Positions 36,257 through 45,382 are shown, counted from the stretch's first letter. The stretch: DNA of 64,000 bases from Streptomyces misionensis (GCF_900104815.1 NZ_FNTD01000004.1:1240001-1304000); one strand, 5' to 3'. The notes: generated by a model not told the origin, from the letters alone. A program made the numbers and translations.

Positions 36257-37336
36257 TCACACCTCGGCAGGCCGGGGACTTCTGCGCCGCAGCCAGGCGC
36301 GCAGGCGCCGCGTGGAGCGTGGCGCAGTAGGTCCGGTTCCGTGGTTGCGCAGCGTCGGGGGCAGGGCGGGCAGCGCCGGCGACGTACGGGGCCACTCCGA
36401 CACGTGCGCCGCGGCCGCCCGGCGCAGTTCGGCGCCCCAGTCCGGCGGCCCGGCCGCTCCGCCCGGCGTGCGCACAGCTCCCGTGATCGTGCGCGCCACG
36501 GGCGGGATGGGGCGGGCCGTCGGTCGCCTCGGCGGCCGGGGACGGCGGAGGGCCGTTCGTGTGGCGGGTGAGAGGCCGCGTGCCTCCGCGACGTAGGTGG
36601 CGAGTTCGCTGCGCAGCCACTCGATCTCGTCCGCGTCCTGCGCGGTCGTGATCCGCTCGGCGAGGTGGCCGGACGAGGCGCCGGGAAGGGCCAGTTCGGG
36701 CAGCTCGGGCCGGCACCGGTTCACCCGGGCCCGCTCGTAAGGGTCCTTCACGATGTCGGCGACCTCGACCGGTGGGAGCAAGGCGGCCACTGCTCCGGCT
36801 CGGGCCCAGGGATTGTCGGCCTGCCGGAGCAGACATCCGAGCCGGCGCGTGCGCCAGTTGCGGGCCCGCAGGTCCACTCCGTCCGTGAGCTGGCTGCGCA
36901 GCGTCTCGGGTGTACGCCCCTTGAGCAGGTGCGCGTTTTCGGCGGCAGCCGCGAACCGCTTCAGTTCCTCCGCGAGATACAGCCAGACCACGGTCCGGTA
37001 CCGGTTGACGTAGAACCCGACGGGCACGAGCAGGCCCAGCCGCGCGAGCCGGGTGAAACGGCCGGCCGGGACGTCCATGAGGGCTGCGCCGTCCGCCGTT
37101 CCCACGGTTCGTACCCGATCGCTGAACGTGTCCGGGAACCCGTCCTGCGCCCGAAGCCGGTCGAGCTCCGCGCGCTCCACCAGCCGGCCCCCTCCCCCGC
37201 CGTCGTCGGGCAGGGTCCGCACATGGCCGAGCTGGATCGCCAGGTCGAACTCGTCGCGCTGTAGCCCCAGTTCCCGAGCGGCCCGGCTCGGTGTGCAGGT
37301 GTCGGAGCGGGTGGGGTCGAAGGTGTTCGCCGACAT
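36257..37336 (-). CDS. DUF6397 family protein
   Basis: A 359-aa protein, start ATG 37336 with GGGGGAG upstream. The N-terminus (TCTPSRAARELGLQRDEFDLAIQLG... LVERAELDRLR) looks like a helix-turn-helix with a following helical bundle. The middle has WARAGAVAALLPPVEVADIVKDPYERARV and the tail is proline/arginine rich. I recognise this as DUF6397, conserved in Streptomyces and of unknown function; DNA binding is an inference from the HTH. It converges on the tesB fragment. Confidence 0.75.
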   Translation of the reverse strand: MSANTFDPTRSDTCTPSRAARELGLQRDEFDLAIQLGHVRTLPDDGGGGGRLVERAELDRLRAQDGFPDTFSDRVRTVGTADGAALMDVPAGRFTRLARLGLLVPVGFYVNRYRTVVWLYLAEELKRFAAAAENAHLLKGRTPETLRSQLTDGVDLRARNWRTRRLGCLLRQADNPWARAGAVAALLPPVEVADIVKDPYERARVNRCRPELPELALPGASSGHLAERITTAQDADEIEWLRSELATYVAEARGLSPATRTALRRPRPPRRPTARPIPPVARTITGAVRTPGGAAGPPDWGAELRRAAAAHVSEWPRTSPALPALPPTLRNHGTGPTAPRSTRRLRAWLRRRSPRPAEV

Positions 37337-37462
37337 GGTCGTACTCCCCCGTGGAGTGGGTGGCTCACGCCTTGTGCGTTCGCCGTGCACACACCGTAGC
37401 CGGATTCGCCTTTCTCGTGGCGGGCCTGTGGATAACTCCATGGGCCCTTGCGAACTCGCAGG

Positions 37463-37876
37463 TCAGAGGTCTTTGCTGGGTGCTCGCTCCGGCTTTCTCG
37501 CATCGACTCCGAGATGTTCGCCGACCCGGTTGACGAGCAGGGTCATCTCGTAGGCGATCTGTCCGATGTCGGCCGCCGCCCCGCTGAGCACGCACAGACA
37601 GCTGCCCGCGCCGGCCGCGGTCACGAACAGCACGGCGTCGTCGTACTCGATCATCGTCTGGCGTACCGCGCCCGCGCCGAAGTGGCGTCCCGAGCCCTTG
37701 GCGAGGCTGTGCAGTCCGGAGGCCACGGCCGCCAGGTGCTCCGCGTCCTCGCGGCGTAGGCCCGTGCTCGCTCCGGTGACCAGTCCGTCGTTCGACAGGA
37801 CGAGTGCGTGCCGGACGTCGTCCACACGCTCCGTCAGATCGTCCAGGAGCCAGCCGAGTCCCTGGTTCTGCGCCAT
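37463..37876 (-). CDS. Roadblock/LC7 domain protein (orphan)
   Basis: A 137-aa protein starting at ATG 37876. LGWLLDDLTERVDDVRHALVLSNDGLV is the roadblock signature, followed by AEHLAAVASGLHSLAKGSGRHFGAG and a C-terminal helix with VNRVGEHLG. It is similar in layout to CvnB at 5613 but without kinase or GTPase partners. Such orphans occur in Streptomyces and may bind other GTPases. Divergent from the flavin/F420 oxidoreductase. Confidence 0.88.
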   Translation of the reverse strand: MAQNQGLGWLLDDLTERVDDVRHALVLSNDGLVTGASTGLRREDAEHLAAVASGLHSLAKGSGRHFGAGAVRQTMIEYDDAVLFVTAAGAGSCLCVLSGAAADIGQIAYEMTLLVNRVGEHLGVDARKPERAPSKDL

Positions 37877-37967
37877 TTCCGTCTCCCCGTGTGATGTCTC
37901 CCCCTGGCTGGAGGAACCCTCAGCCAGCCTTCCCCACGTGCGGCGTCCGGGCAAGCAGGATGGGCGC

Positions 37968-38396
37968 ATGGCAAAGAAGATGACCGACGAGGAGTGGCGG
38001 GCGTTCGTCTCGGAGGGCACCCGCACCGGCAAGCTGTCCACCGTTCGCGCCGATGGGAGCCCTCATGTGGCCCCGGTGTGGTTTCTGCTGGACGGTAACG
38101 AAGTGGTCTTCCTGACCGGCCGGGACACGGTAAAAGGGCGCAATCTCGCCCGTGACGGGCGGATCGCCCTGTGTGTGGACGACGACCGGCCGCCGTTCCA
38201 CTTCGTCACGCTGAGCGGCCGCGCCCGGTTGTCGGAGGACCCGGCGGAACTGCGTCGTTGGGCCGCGAAGGTCGCCGCCCGTTACATGGGCGAGGACCGG
38301 GCCGAGGAGTTCGGTGCCCGCAACGGCGTGCCGGGCGAGCTGCTGGTCCGTGTCGCCGTCGACCAGGCGGTGGCGGTGCGGGACCTGGCGGCCTGA
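37968..38396 (+). CDS. PPOX-class F420/FMN-dependent oxidoreductase
   Basis: A 142-aa split-beta-barrel protein: GKLSTVRADGSPHVAPVWFLLDGNEVVFLTGRDTVKGRNLARDGRIALCVDD is characteristic of the TIGR03618-type PPOX family in actinomycetes. Expected to bind F420 or flavin and reduce small molecules; substrate unknown. ATG 37968 is chosen; upstream frame has no clear ribosome-binding site. Confidence 0.85.
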   Translation: MAKKMTDEEWRAFVSEGTRTGKLSTVRADGSPHVAPVWFLLDGNEVVFLTGRDTVKGRNLARDGRIALCVDDDRPPFHFVTLSGRARLSEDPAELRRWAAKVAARYMGEDRAEEFGARNGVPGELLVRVAVDQAVAVRDLAA

Positions 38397-38502
38397 GCGG
38401 TCCCGGCCGGCCACCGCGCAAAGCCCCGCCGGCCCCGGTGCCCCGCCCGGCGGACCGCCGGATACCCGACCCGGGCGCGCACCGGCGCCGGAGCGGGGCA
38501 TC

Positions 38503-39111
38503 ATGCGGGACATGAGCGACGATCACAAGCACGTCCAGGAGTTCTTCACCGCCCGCGCCGCCGACTGGGACCGCAAGTTCCCCGACGACGGGCCCGCGTA
38601 TACGGCCGCCGTGGCCGAGCTGGGGCTGCGGGCGGGCGACCGGGTGCTGGACGCGGGCTGCGGAACGGGGCGCGCGCTGCTCCCGCTGCGGGCCGCCGTG
38701 GGCCCCACCGGGGTCGTGCTCGGTGCCGATCTGACCCCGGCGATGCTCACGGAGGCCGCACGGGCGGGCCGGGACCGGGCGGGGCTGCTGCTGCTCGCGG
38801 ACGTGACGGCCTTGCCGTTGCGCTCGCGGTCCCTGGACGCGGTGTTCGCCGCGGGCCTGATCGCGCATCTGCCGCACCCCGAGGAGAACCTGCGGGAGCT
38901 CGCCCGGGTGGTGCGGCCCGGCGGGACGCTGGCCCTGTTCCACCCCATCGGCCGGGCGGCCCTGGCGGCGCGCCAGGGCCGCCGGCTCACGCCCGACGAC
39001 CTGCGGGCGGAGCCCAACCTCCGCCCGCTGCTCGCCGGTTCGGGATGGCGCATGACGTCGTACACCGACGAGGACGCCCGCTTCCTCGCCCTCGCCGTAC
39101 GCGAGGGCTGA
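38503..39111 (+). CDS. SAM-dependent methyltransferase
   Basis: A 202-aa class I methyltransferase: VLDAGCGTGRAL is motif I (near residue 48), GADLTPAML motif II, LIAHLPHPEENLRELARVVRPGG the UbiE/COQ5-type post-motif. Starts at ATG 38503 (GGGG upstream) or ATG 38512. It converges on the alpha/beta hydrolase with 4 bp between the stops. Substrate unknown. Confidence 0.87.
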   Translation: MRDMSDDHKHVQEFFTARAADWDRKFPDDGPAYTAAVAELGLRAGDRVLDAGCGTGRALLPLRAAVGPTGVVLGADLTPAMLTEAARAGRDRAGLLLLADVTALPLRSRSLDAVFAAGLIAHLPHPEENLRELARVVRPGGTLALFHPIGRAALAARQGRRLTPDDLRAEPNLRPLLAGSGWRMTSYTDEDARFLALAVREG

Positions 39112-39115
39112 CAGG

Positions 39116-39898
39116 TCAGATCGTTCCGGCGACGGCGGCGGCGAAGGCGTCGGGGTTGTCGAACATGACGTTGTGCCCGGCGCCCGGCACCGTCAGCACT
39201 CGCACCCCGGCGGCTTCCAGCCGCTCGCGGTCCGCGAGTTCACCGCTCTCCTCCCCTTGCAGATAGACCCGGTCGATGCCCAGGGCCGCCAGGATCGTGC
39301 GCATCACGGGGTCGGAGCCACGTCGCAGCCCGACCGCGCTGCGGTGCAGGGCGCGCGGGTCCGCCAGCCGCATGGTGGCCGCCCACAGCGGGCCGACGGC
39401 GTCCAGCACGCGCGGGAACGCCTCCTCGACGAATTCCTGCTCCCCGTAGCCGGCGATCGCGCTGCTGCCCGCCGTCAGGGGCGGGAAGGCGTCCAGGTTG
39501 GCCTCGGTGAGCACCAGCCGGGAGACGAGTTCCGGCCGTCGGTGCGCGAGCACGATCGCGACGGCACCGCCCATGCTGTGCGCGATCAGCTCCGCGCCGG
39601 CGACCCCCGCCGCGTCCAGCGCGGCCGCGACCGCGTCGGCGTGCTCCTCCAGCGTGTAGCCGAAGTGCCGGGGCCGGTCGCTGAGGCCGTGGCCGGGCAG
39701 GTCCACGAAGAGGCTGCGCCGCCCGGCGAGTTCCGGGCGGGCGGCGATGTGCGCGTGATACGCCGTGGACATCGATCCCAGTCCGTGGAGATAGACCCGG
39801 GCGGGCTCCTCTCCGGGCGCCTCCGTCCAGCGGATCCGGCTTCCCTCGTCGTCGAATGCGGCCTGTCGCAAGGCTTCCTCCCCGTCCGTCCTGATCAC
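39116..39898 (-). CDS. Alpha/beta hydrolase
   Basis: A 260-aa alpha/beta-hydrolase: oxyanion HG motif VYLHGLGSM, LPGHGLSDRP, nucleophile elbow AHSMGG (GxSxG variant with the serine in AHS), acid in an EEVF/ANLD region, and the catalytic His near GAGHNVMFDNPD. Divergent from a PadR regulator, with a perfect operator-like palindrome between them, so it is likely PadR-controlled. Substrate unknown. Confidence 0.87.
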   Translation of the reverse strand: MIRTDGEEALRQAAFDDEGSRIRWTEAPGEEPARVYLHGLGSMSTAYHAHIAARPELAGRRSLFVDLPGHGLSDRPRHFGYTLEEHADAVAAALDAAGVAGAELIAHSMGGAVAIVLAHRRPELVSRLVLTEANLDAFPPLTAGSSAIAGYGEQEFVEEAFPRVLDAVGPLWAATMRLADPRALHRSAVGLRRGSDPVMRTILAALGIDRVYLQGEESGELADRERLEAAGVRVLTVPGAGHNVMFDNPDAFAAAVAGTI

Positions 39899-39909
39899 TG
39901 CCGGGAACT

Positions 39910-39929
39910 ATACATCGGCATCGATGTAT
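39910..39929. promoter_or_regulatory. PadR-type operator palindrome
   Basis: ATACATCG-GCAT-CGATGTAT is a perfect inverted repeat lying 12 nt from the hydrolase start (39898) and 60 nt from the padR start (39989). The ATAC/ATGTAT halves match PadR-family sites. It probably controls both genes. Confidence 0.7.
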
Positions 39930-39988
39930 CGCGTCCATGGAGTATCCAGACGTCGCTGTACCGCGTCGCCGTACGGAAGAATGCGGGC

Positions 39989-40522
39989 ATGCTCGAACTC
40001 GCCATCCTGGGCTTCCTGTACGAGGCCCCGCTGCACGGATACGTCCTGCGCCGGCACATCGCGGCGCTCACCGGCCATGTCAGGCCCGTCGCGGAAAGCA
40101 CGCTGTATCCGGCGATCAAGCGGCTGGAGAAGGCGGGCCTGCTGGTGCGGGCCACCGAGCCGGGGGCCGTGGCCGCGCCGCGCCATGTGCTGCGCCCGAC
40201 CGAGGAGGGGCGGCGGGAGCTGCGGCGCCGGCTGGCCGAACCCGCGCAGCGCGAGATCACCGACGAGAACCAGTGGTTCGTCCTGCTCGCCTTCCTGCGG
40301 CATCTGGAGGACCCGGCCGCGCAGGCCGCGGTGCTGCGCCGGCGGCTCGCCTTCCTGGAGGAGCCGACGAGCTTCTTCTACGACGGTGACCGGCCGATCG
40401 GCGCCGAGGAGGTGGACGATCCCTTCCGGCAGGGCATCCTCACCATCGCGCGAGCCACGAGCCGGGCCGAACTCGCCTGGCTGCGCGACACCCTGGCGTC
40501 ACTCGCCGACGTCGGCCGCTGA
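39989..40522 (+). CDS. PadR family transcriptional regulator
   Basis: A 177-aa protein starting ATG 39989. N-terminal winged helix: LAILGFLYEAPLHGYVLRRHI, PVAESTLYPAIKRLEKAGLLV; C-terminal helices for dimerisation (LAFLRHLEDPAAQAAVLRRRLAFLEEP). It likely represses itself and the divergent hydrolase through the palindrome at 39910. Its 3' end overlaps the convergent MpaB gene by 24 bp. Confidence 0.88.
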   Translation: MLELAILGFLYEAPLHGYVLRRHIAALTGHVRPVAESTLYPAIKRLEKAGLLVRATEPGAVAAPRHVLRPTEEGRRELRRRLAEPAQREITDENQWFVLLAFLRHLEDPAAQAAVLRRRLAFLEEPTSFFYDGDRPIGAEEVDDPFRQGILTIARATSRAELAWLRDTLASLADVGR

Positions 40523-41404
40523 GGTGTCCAGGTGCCGCACCGGGCAGCCGCGCAGTCCCGGGACCGGGCGAGTACCGAGGTCGGCCACGCGGTAGCCGTT
40601 CGGGTACCCCTTGATCTCCCGGTTCTGACGCGCGAAGTGCGGCGCGCGGCGCGGCGGCAGCAGCCGTACCACCCGGCCGCGCGCCCTGACGGCACGCCGC
40701 ACCAGCGCGACGGTGCCCGCACCGGGCCGCTGATAGCGGAACGCGCACAGCAGCGGCTCGTCGAGCAGGGCGAGCACCCCGGTGCGCAGCAGGGGTGCCA
40801 GCGGGCGCGGGTACCACGACGCCATCAGGCGGAGGGTGGCGTCAGAGACTTGCCGGGCCCCCTCGTCCCAGCCGAAGTTGGCCTCCTCGTAGGTGTCGAG
40901 AAGGGTCTCAAACTCCTCGTACGTCCTGGGGAGGTCGGGGATGCCCATGTGCCGGCCGAGGGTCCGGTAGTACTCCACCGTGGCGACGATCTCGTGTCGC
41001 GACAGCCGGCGCCAGCCGTAGGCGTCGATCCAGCGCCGGGGCACCACGACGAAGGTGCTGAGCACGTACCGCATGTCGTCGTCGCTGATGTCGTAGCTGC
41101 GGTGCATCTGGTTGATGCGCCGGATCGCGGTACGCCCCTGCTCGGCGGCGAAGCCGTGCTCCATGACGGTGTCGAGGAGCAGCGCGGTGTCGTCGTAGCG
41201 CTTCTGGGTGCGCTCGGTCAGCTCGGCCGTCCGCGCGAGGAGCCGGCCGATGCTCGGCACGGCATAGGTGCGGTAGAGGGCCAGCTCCAGGGCACGCGTG
41301 TAGTCCCAGGGGAATTCGTAGGCGGCGCTGAGCCGGTAGATCTCCAGCGCGTCCGCCACCGGGTCCAGCCGGCGGATCCGCTCCAGCCTCTCGAAGCGTT
41401 TCAC
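40499..41404 (-). CDS. Oxygenase MpaB family (DUF2236) protein
   Basis: A 301-aa protein starting GTG 41404 with AAGGGGG 8 nt upstream. The DUF2236/MpaB pattern is visible: VADALEIYRLSAAYEFPWDYTRALELALYRTYAVPSI near the N-terminus and the histidine-rich helical core (INQMHRSYDISDDDMRYVLSTF). Members use a heme-like site in some cases; the substrate here is unknown. Confidence 0.82.
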   Translation of the reverse strand: MKRFERLERIRRLDPVADALEIYRLSAAYEFPWDYTRALELALYRTYAVPSIGRLLARTAELTERTQKRYDDTALLLDTVMEHGFAAEQGRTAIRRINQMHRSYDISDDDMRYVLSTFVVVPRRWIDAYGWRRLSRHEIVATVEYYRTLGRHMGIPDLPRTYEEFETLLDTYEEANFGWDEGARQVSDATLRLMASWYPRPLAPLLRTGVLALLDEPLLCAFRYQRPGAGTVALVRRAVRARGRVVRLLPPRRAPHFARQNREIKGYPNGYRVADLGTRPVPGLRGCPVRHLDTSAADVGE

Positions 41405-41694
41405 CGCGTCGTCCCCCTTCTGCTGCCGGGTTCCAACTCTACGGTGCGCACGCGGAGATGGACCATGGCCGACCCACCCCGTTTCGGAGGGCGGTCGGGG
41501 CGCGCGTTCGACAGGTTTCGCGCCCGGGGCCTCCCCAGGGTGGTCACGGTCTGGGGAAGTCCCGTGGAGACCGTGGCCGTTTCGCCCCCGTCCAGGCGGA
41601 AAGCTGCAGGTCCGGGTGGTGTGAGGAGTCGTGACAAGGTCCATCCGTCCGGTTTAGGGTGCGCGCGGTTGGACGAGCCATTGGGGAGGCAGGC

Positions 41695-42555
41695 ATGGCC
41701 GGGACGGACGATGGGACCGTCGCCGCCGCGGACGATGCGCTGTATGTGCTGACGGCGGTACTGCTGACGCCGGCGCAGTTTCCGAGCGTGCTGGGCGACG
41801 ACTATCCGGAGGCGTGCGCCACGCTGGGGCTCGCGCCCCGCGCCGACGGGTACGGCCTGGTTCTGGGGCAGGACGGGGACGGCGCCCGCTGGACGGTCGT
41901 CATCGACGATGTCTCCCTGGTCGCCGTGGCGATCGCGTCCTGGGACTGCGGCCTGGAGTACGAACTGTCGCCGGACGAGCACGCCATCGTGACCGCCCTG
42001 CCCGGCTGGCCGCTTGCGGTCGCCGTAGCGGCCCCCGGCGTCCCCGCGCCGCACGACCCCGGGCCCGATACGGCCGACCGCCCTCCGCTGAGCCCGCCGG
42101 ACACGAGTGTGTGGGGCCCGGCTCAGCGGCGTCTGGGCGCCGACGAGATCGCGTCGCAGTGGGCGGCGTGGCGGCAGCAGATCAACGACGACGAGTTCGC
42201 CGCGCCGGCCGGCCGGCCCCCCGCCACCGCGCCTTCCGCACGGGCCGAGGAGAGCGGCGAGGGAGCGAAGGGCCCGTCGAAGGGCGGCCACCAAGGGGTC
42301 CGGCGGGTGCTCGCGGAGGCGCGGGCCTACGTCGACTCGCCACCGCCGCTGGGCCGCGTGCGCTCCTCGTTCGCCTCCGGGGACGCCCGCACCCTGCGTG
42401 CGGACGGCCCCGGCTGGTCGATGGTGGCCCGCACCGACGACATCGCCTTCGTCCTCCTCGACGACGAGCCGGGCGAGGTGCTGCCGGTCGGCCGGGGCCC
42501 CGAACTGCCCAGGCTGCTGGAAGCACTCGACAAACTGGCCGTACGGCCCTTGTGA
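41695..42555 (+). CDS. Conserved hypothetical protein
   Basis: A 286-aa acidic protein starting at ATG 41695 with GGGGAGG upstream. It has two similar alpha/beta units: DDALYVLTAVLLTPAQF... GDGARWTVVIDDVSLVAVAIASWDCG, and a C-terminal GPGWSMVARTDDIAFVLLDDEPGEVLPVG, joined by a proline-rich linker. No known family was recognised, but third-position GC is strong. Confidence 0.65.
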   Translation: MAGTDDGTVAAADDALYVLTAVLLTPAQFPSVLGDDYPEACATLGLAPRADGYGLVLGQDGDGARWTVVIDDVSLVAVAIASWDCGLEYELSPDEHAIVTALPGWPLAVAVAAPGVPAPHDPGPDTADRPPLSPPDTSVWGPAQRRLGADEIASQWAAWRQQINDDEFAAPAGRPPATAPSARAEESGEGAKGPSKGGHQGVRRVLAEARAYVDSPPPLGRVRSSFASGDARTLRADGPGWSMVARTDDIAFVLLDDEPGEVLPVGRGPELPRLLEALDKLAVRPL

Positions 42556-42589
42556 GCCGGTCCGGCGGACAGGTTCCCGTCCGCCTGGC

Positions 42590-42772
42590 TCAGCGGCCGA
42601 GTTCCTTGCGCGTGACTCTGCGGAGCCTGCGGCGCTGGGAGGGGTCCAGCGCCAGGTAGGCGGCCGCCGGGACGCCCACGATGATCAGGAACGCCACCCA
42701 CCAGGGCAGCCATATCAGCAGGATCAGACCGACCGCCACACCTCCTGCGGCGATCTTCGCGTTCTTGGACAT
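42590..42772 (-). CDS. Small membrane protein
   Basis: A 60-aa protein, ATG 42772 with AAGGAGG upstream. The hydrophobic core GGVAVGLILLIWLPWWVAFLIIVGVPAAAYLAL forms one or two transmembrane helices, then a basic tail RRRLRRVTRKELGR. Unknown function. Confidence 0.7.
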   Translation of the reverse strand: MSKNAKIAAGGVAVGLILLIWLPWWVAFLIIVGVPAAAYLALDPSQRRRLRRVTRKELGR

Positions 42773-42946
42773 GAACGTCGCCTCCTTCCCGGCCGCTGCC
42801 GTTCTCTGCTGTGAGAACGGCCTCCCGCGCCCCGCGGTTCCGGACCTCACCCCCTGAGACTTCCCTGAGATGTGCCCCTAAGGGCCGCCTGCGGGGTCGA
42901 AACTCCGTAGACGGTCGCCGGTGGTGCCGCGACGGGGGAATCTCGC

Positions 42947-43609
42947 TCAGGCATCGCGTGCCGGCCGAGTCTCGGCGAAGGCGCCGGCGGCCGCGGCGAG
43001 GGCGGCGGTTCTGGCCGCATCACCGGGCAGGTGCGGGTCAGGTGCCGTGCGCAGGAGCACCAGCTGGTGGTACAGCGGCGCAGTGGCGGCGAGGAGCAGA
43101 CGCCGGGCGTCGGTGCCTGATGGGAGTTCGCCGCGCCGGACGGCCCGGCTGACGACGACCTCGCATCGGGCGTATCGGTCCTCCCAGAGCCGCTGTTGGG
43201 CGTCGGCGGCCTTCTCGGAGCGGAACGAGGCGGCGATGAGCGCCGTCACGACCGGGGGCTCCGCGGTCAGAGCTGTCTGGATCTCCTGGTTGAGCGCTGC
43301 CAGGTCGCCTTCCAGGGAGCCGGTGTCCGGTGGCCGCCAGTCGTCGTCGCTCGCCGCGTCGAGTACGTCGGCGAGCAGACCGCCGACGTCCCCCCAGCGC
43401 CGGTACACCGTGGTGCGGTGCACGCCGGCGCGAGCTGCGACGGCATCGGTGGTGAGCGCGTCATAGCCGTGTTCGCCGAGCTCCGCGAGGACCGCGTCGA
43501 GTACCTGCGTACGAATACGGGCGGTGCGGCCCCCGGGGCGGCGCCGGGTCGGCGACGGTTGGGCGCCTGCTGGTTCTTGTTCTTGCTCTGAGGGTGCGGG
43601 AGTCGCCAC
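42947..43609 (-). CDS. TetR family transcriptional regulator
   Basis: A 220-aa protein with the TetR HTH: RTQVLDAVLAELGEHGYDALTTDAVAARAGVHRTTVYRRWG (residues ~35-75). The variable C-terminal domain would bind a ligand. It is divergent from the ABC-F resistance gene across 153 bp and so probably regulates the MLS-type resistance cluster. A basic P/R-rich N-terminal extension precedes the HTH. Confidence 0.85.
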   Translation of the reverse strand: MATPAPSEQEQEPAGAQPSPTRRRPGGRTARIRTQVLDAVLAELGEHGYDALTTDAVAARAGVHRTTVYRRWGDVGGLLADVLDAASDDDWRPPDTGSLEGDLAALNQEIQTALTAEPPVVTALIAASFRSEKAADAQQRLWEDRYARCEVVVSRAVRRGELPSGTDARRLLLAATAPLYHQLVLLRTAPDPHLPGDAARTAALAAAAGAFAETRPARDA

Positions 43610-43693
43610 AGGTAGTCCGGTTGATCGCGGGGACGGCGTTGTGGCACCATCTTAACGCAGCAGCTGTCGCACTAATGGAGTCGTCGATGCTCA

Positions 43694-43754
43694 TCCAAAG
43701 CGTTCGCCCGGCCGCACGGCCCTTGATGGCCGTCTCGTTCTCGAATGCTTTGGA
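43694..43754 (+). promoter_or_regulatory. Leader hairpin sequestering the ABC-F ribosome-binding site
   Basis: TCCAAAGCGTTCG (43694-43706) pairs with CGAATGCTTTGGA (43742-43754), 13 bp with one G-T wobble; an inner ACGGCC/GGCCGT hairpin sits in the loop. The right arm overlaps GGAG, the Shine-Dalgarno of the ABC-F gene at 43763. ATGs at 43675 and 43687 could start a leader frame that crosses the stem. The layout suggests translational attenuation. Confidence 0.6.
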
Positions 43755-43762
43755 GTCCCCGT

Positions 43763-45382
43763 ATGCCCACACAGATCTCCGCGATCGCTGTCAGCAAGTC
43801 CTTCAACGGCAGGCTCGTCCTTGACTCGGTGACCTGCTCGCTCGCCACGGGCGAGCGCACCGCGATCATCGGTGAGAACGGATCGGGCAAGACCACCTTG
43901 CTGCGCCTGCTCGCTGGGCGTGAACGGCCCGATCAGGGCGAGGTCGTCGTCCAGGCCCCCGGCGGCCTCGGCTATGTCGCCCAGGACGAGCGGTTGGAGC
44001 CGCGAGCGACCGTCCAGCAGGTCATCGACCGTGCCCTGAGTGATCTACGCGCCGTCGAACGGCGCATGCGCCGTCTCGAGGCCGCGATGGCCGACGGCGA
44101 TGAGTCGGGCATGGCCGAGTACGGCGAACTGATGACCGTCTTCGAACTGCGCGGCGGCTACGACGCCGACGCCCGCGTGGAGCGTGCCCTGCACGGTCTC
44201 GGCCTGGGCCTGGTGGGCCGTGACCGCACCGTGGGCGGCCTGTCCGGTGGTGAGCGGGTCAGGTTGCGGCTCGCGGCCGTCCTGACGGCCGCGCCGGAGG
44301 TGCTGTTCCTTGACGAGCCGACCAACCATCTCGACGACAACGCCCTGAGCTGGCTGGAAGAACACCTGCGCACCCGCCGGGGCACCACAGTGGCGGTCTC
44401 CCACGACCGTGACTTCCTCGAACGCGTCGCCACCGGACTCCTTGAGGTGGACGCCGACCGGCGCACCGTCGTCCGGTACGGCAACGGCTACACCGGCTAC
44501 CTCGCCGAGAAGAAGGCCGCCCGGCAGCGCTGGGCCCAGGCGCACGAGCAGTGGCGGGCCGACGTCGACCGGCTCCGCGAGGCCGCCGCGACCACCGCCC
44601 GCCGCGTGGCCCCCGGCCGTGCGATGAAGGACGGCAACAAGATGGCGTACGACCGGGCGGGCGCCCGGGTGCAGCAGTCGCTGGCCAGCCGGGTGCGCAA
44701 CGCCGAAGAACGGCTGCGCCGCCTCCTCGGCACCCCGGTTCCGCCCCCGCCGGAGCCGCTGCGCTTCGCCCCCGTACTGCGGACAAGCAGCCCGCAGGGC
44801 GCCGTACTGGTCGCCACCGACATCACCGTCACGGACCGGCTCGACCGCACGAGCCTGTCGCTCGCGGCGGGCGAGCGCCTGCTGATCACAGGGCCGAACG
44901 GAGCCGGCAAGAGCACCTTGCTCCGCGTCCTCGCCGGGGAGGTCGCCCCCGACGGCGGGGGCGTCACCCGCCGCGGCAGGGTCGGCTACCTCCCCCAGGA
45001 GCCGCGCCCCGGGGAGCCGGACGAGGCCGTCCTTGCCGCCTTCGCCCGCGGACGGGCGGGTGAGGCCGCCGAACACGCCGAACAGCTGCTGTCCCTCGGC
45101 CTCTTCGACCGCGACCACCTCACGGTGCCGGTCGGCTGGTTGTCCACCGGGCAGCGGCAGCGTCTGGCCCTGGCGCGGCTGCTCAGCGAACCGTCAGACG
45201 TCCTGCTGCTCGACGAACCCACCAACCATCTGTCGCCCGCGCTCGTCGAAGAACTGGAGACCGCCCTGACCGGCTACGACGGCGCCCTCGTCGTCGTCAG
45301 CCACGACCGTCGACTGCGTCGGCGCTGGCAGGGCGCTCACCTGGCCGTGCGGGCTGCGGCGACGCCCGCCGCCAGGGCCTGA
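43763..45382 (+). CDS. ABC-F ribosomal protection protein (antibiotic resistance type)
   Basis: A 539-aa soluble protein with two ABC domains and no membrane segments. Domain 1: Walker A GENGSGKTT, signature LSGGERVRLRLAAVL, Walker B LFLDEPTNHLD. Domain 2: GPNGAGKSTLL, LSTGQRQRLALARLL, LLLDEPTNHLS. The inter-domain linker is KAARQRW...AMKDGNKMAYDRAGARVQ. ABC-F proteins of this type release ribosome-bound macrolide, lincosamide or streptogramin drugs. ATG 43763 is favoured over ATG 43745 because GGAG precedes it. Next to a Vat-like and an esterase gene. Confidence 0.9.
   Translation: MPTQISAIAVSKSFNGRLVLDSVTCSLATGERTAIIGENGSGKTTLLRLLAGRERPDQGEVVVQAPGGLGYVAQDERLEPRATVQQVIDRALSDLRAVERRMRRLEAAMADGDESGMAEYGELMTVFELRGGYDADARVERALHGLGLGLVGRDRTVGGLSGGERVRLRLAAVLTAAPEVLFLDEPTNHLDDNALSWLEEHLRTRRGTTVAVSHDRDFLERVATGLLEVDADRRTVVRYGNGYTGYLAEKKAARQRWAQAHEQWRADVDRLREAAATTARRVAPGRAMKDGNKMAYDRAGARVQQSLASRVRNAEERLRRLLGTPVPPPPEPLRFAPVLRTSSPQGAVLVATDITVTDRLDRTSLSLAAGERLLITGPNGAGKSTLLRVLAGEVAPDGGGVTRRGRVGYLPQEPRPGEPDEAVLAAFARGRAGEAAEHAEQLLSLGLFDRDHLTVPVGWLSTGQRQRLALARLLSEPSDVLLLDEPTNHLSPALVEELETALTGYDGALVVVSHDRRLRRRWQGAHLAVRAAATPAARA

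Noticed and set aside
44045..45118. A long minus-strand frame opposite the ABC-F gene
   Set aside because: The plus strand has complete ABC-F motifs; the minus translation has none.
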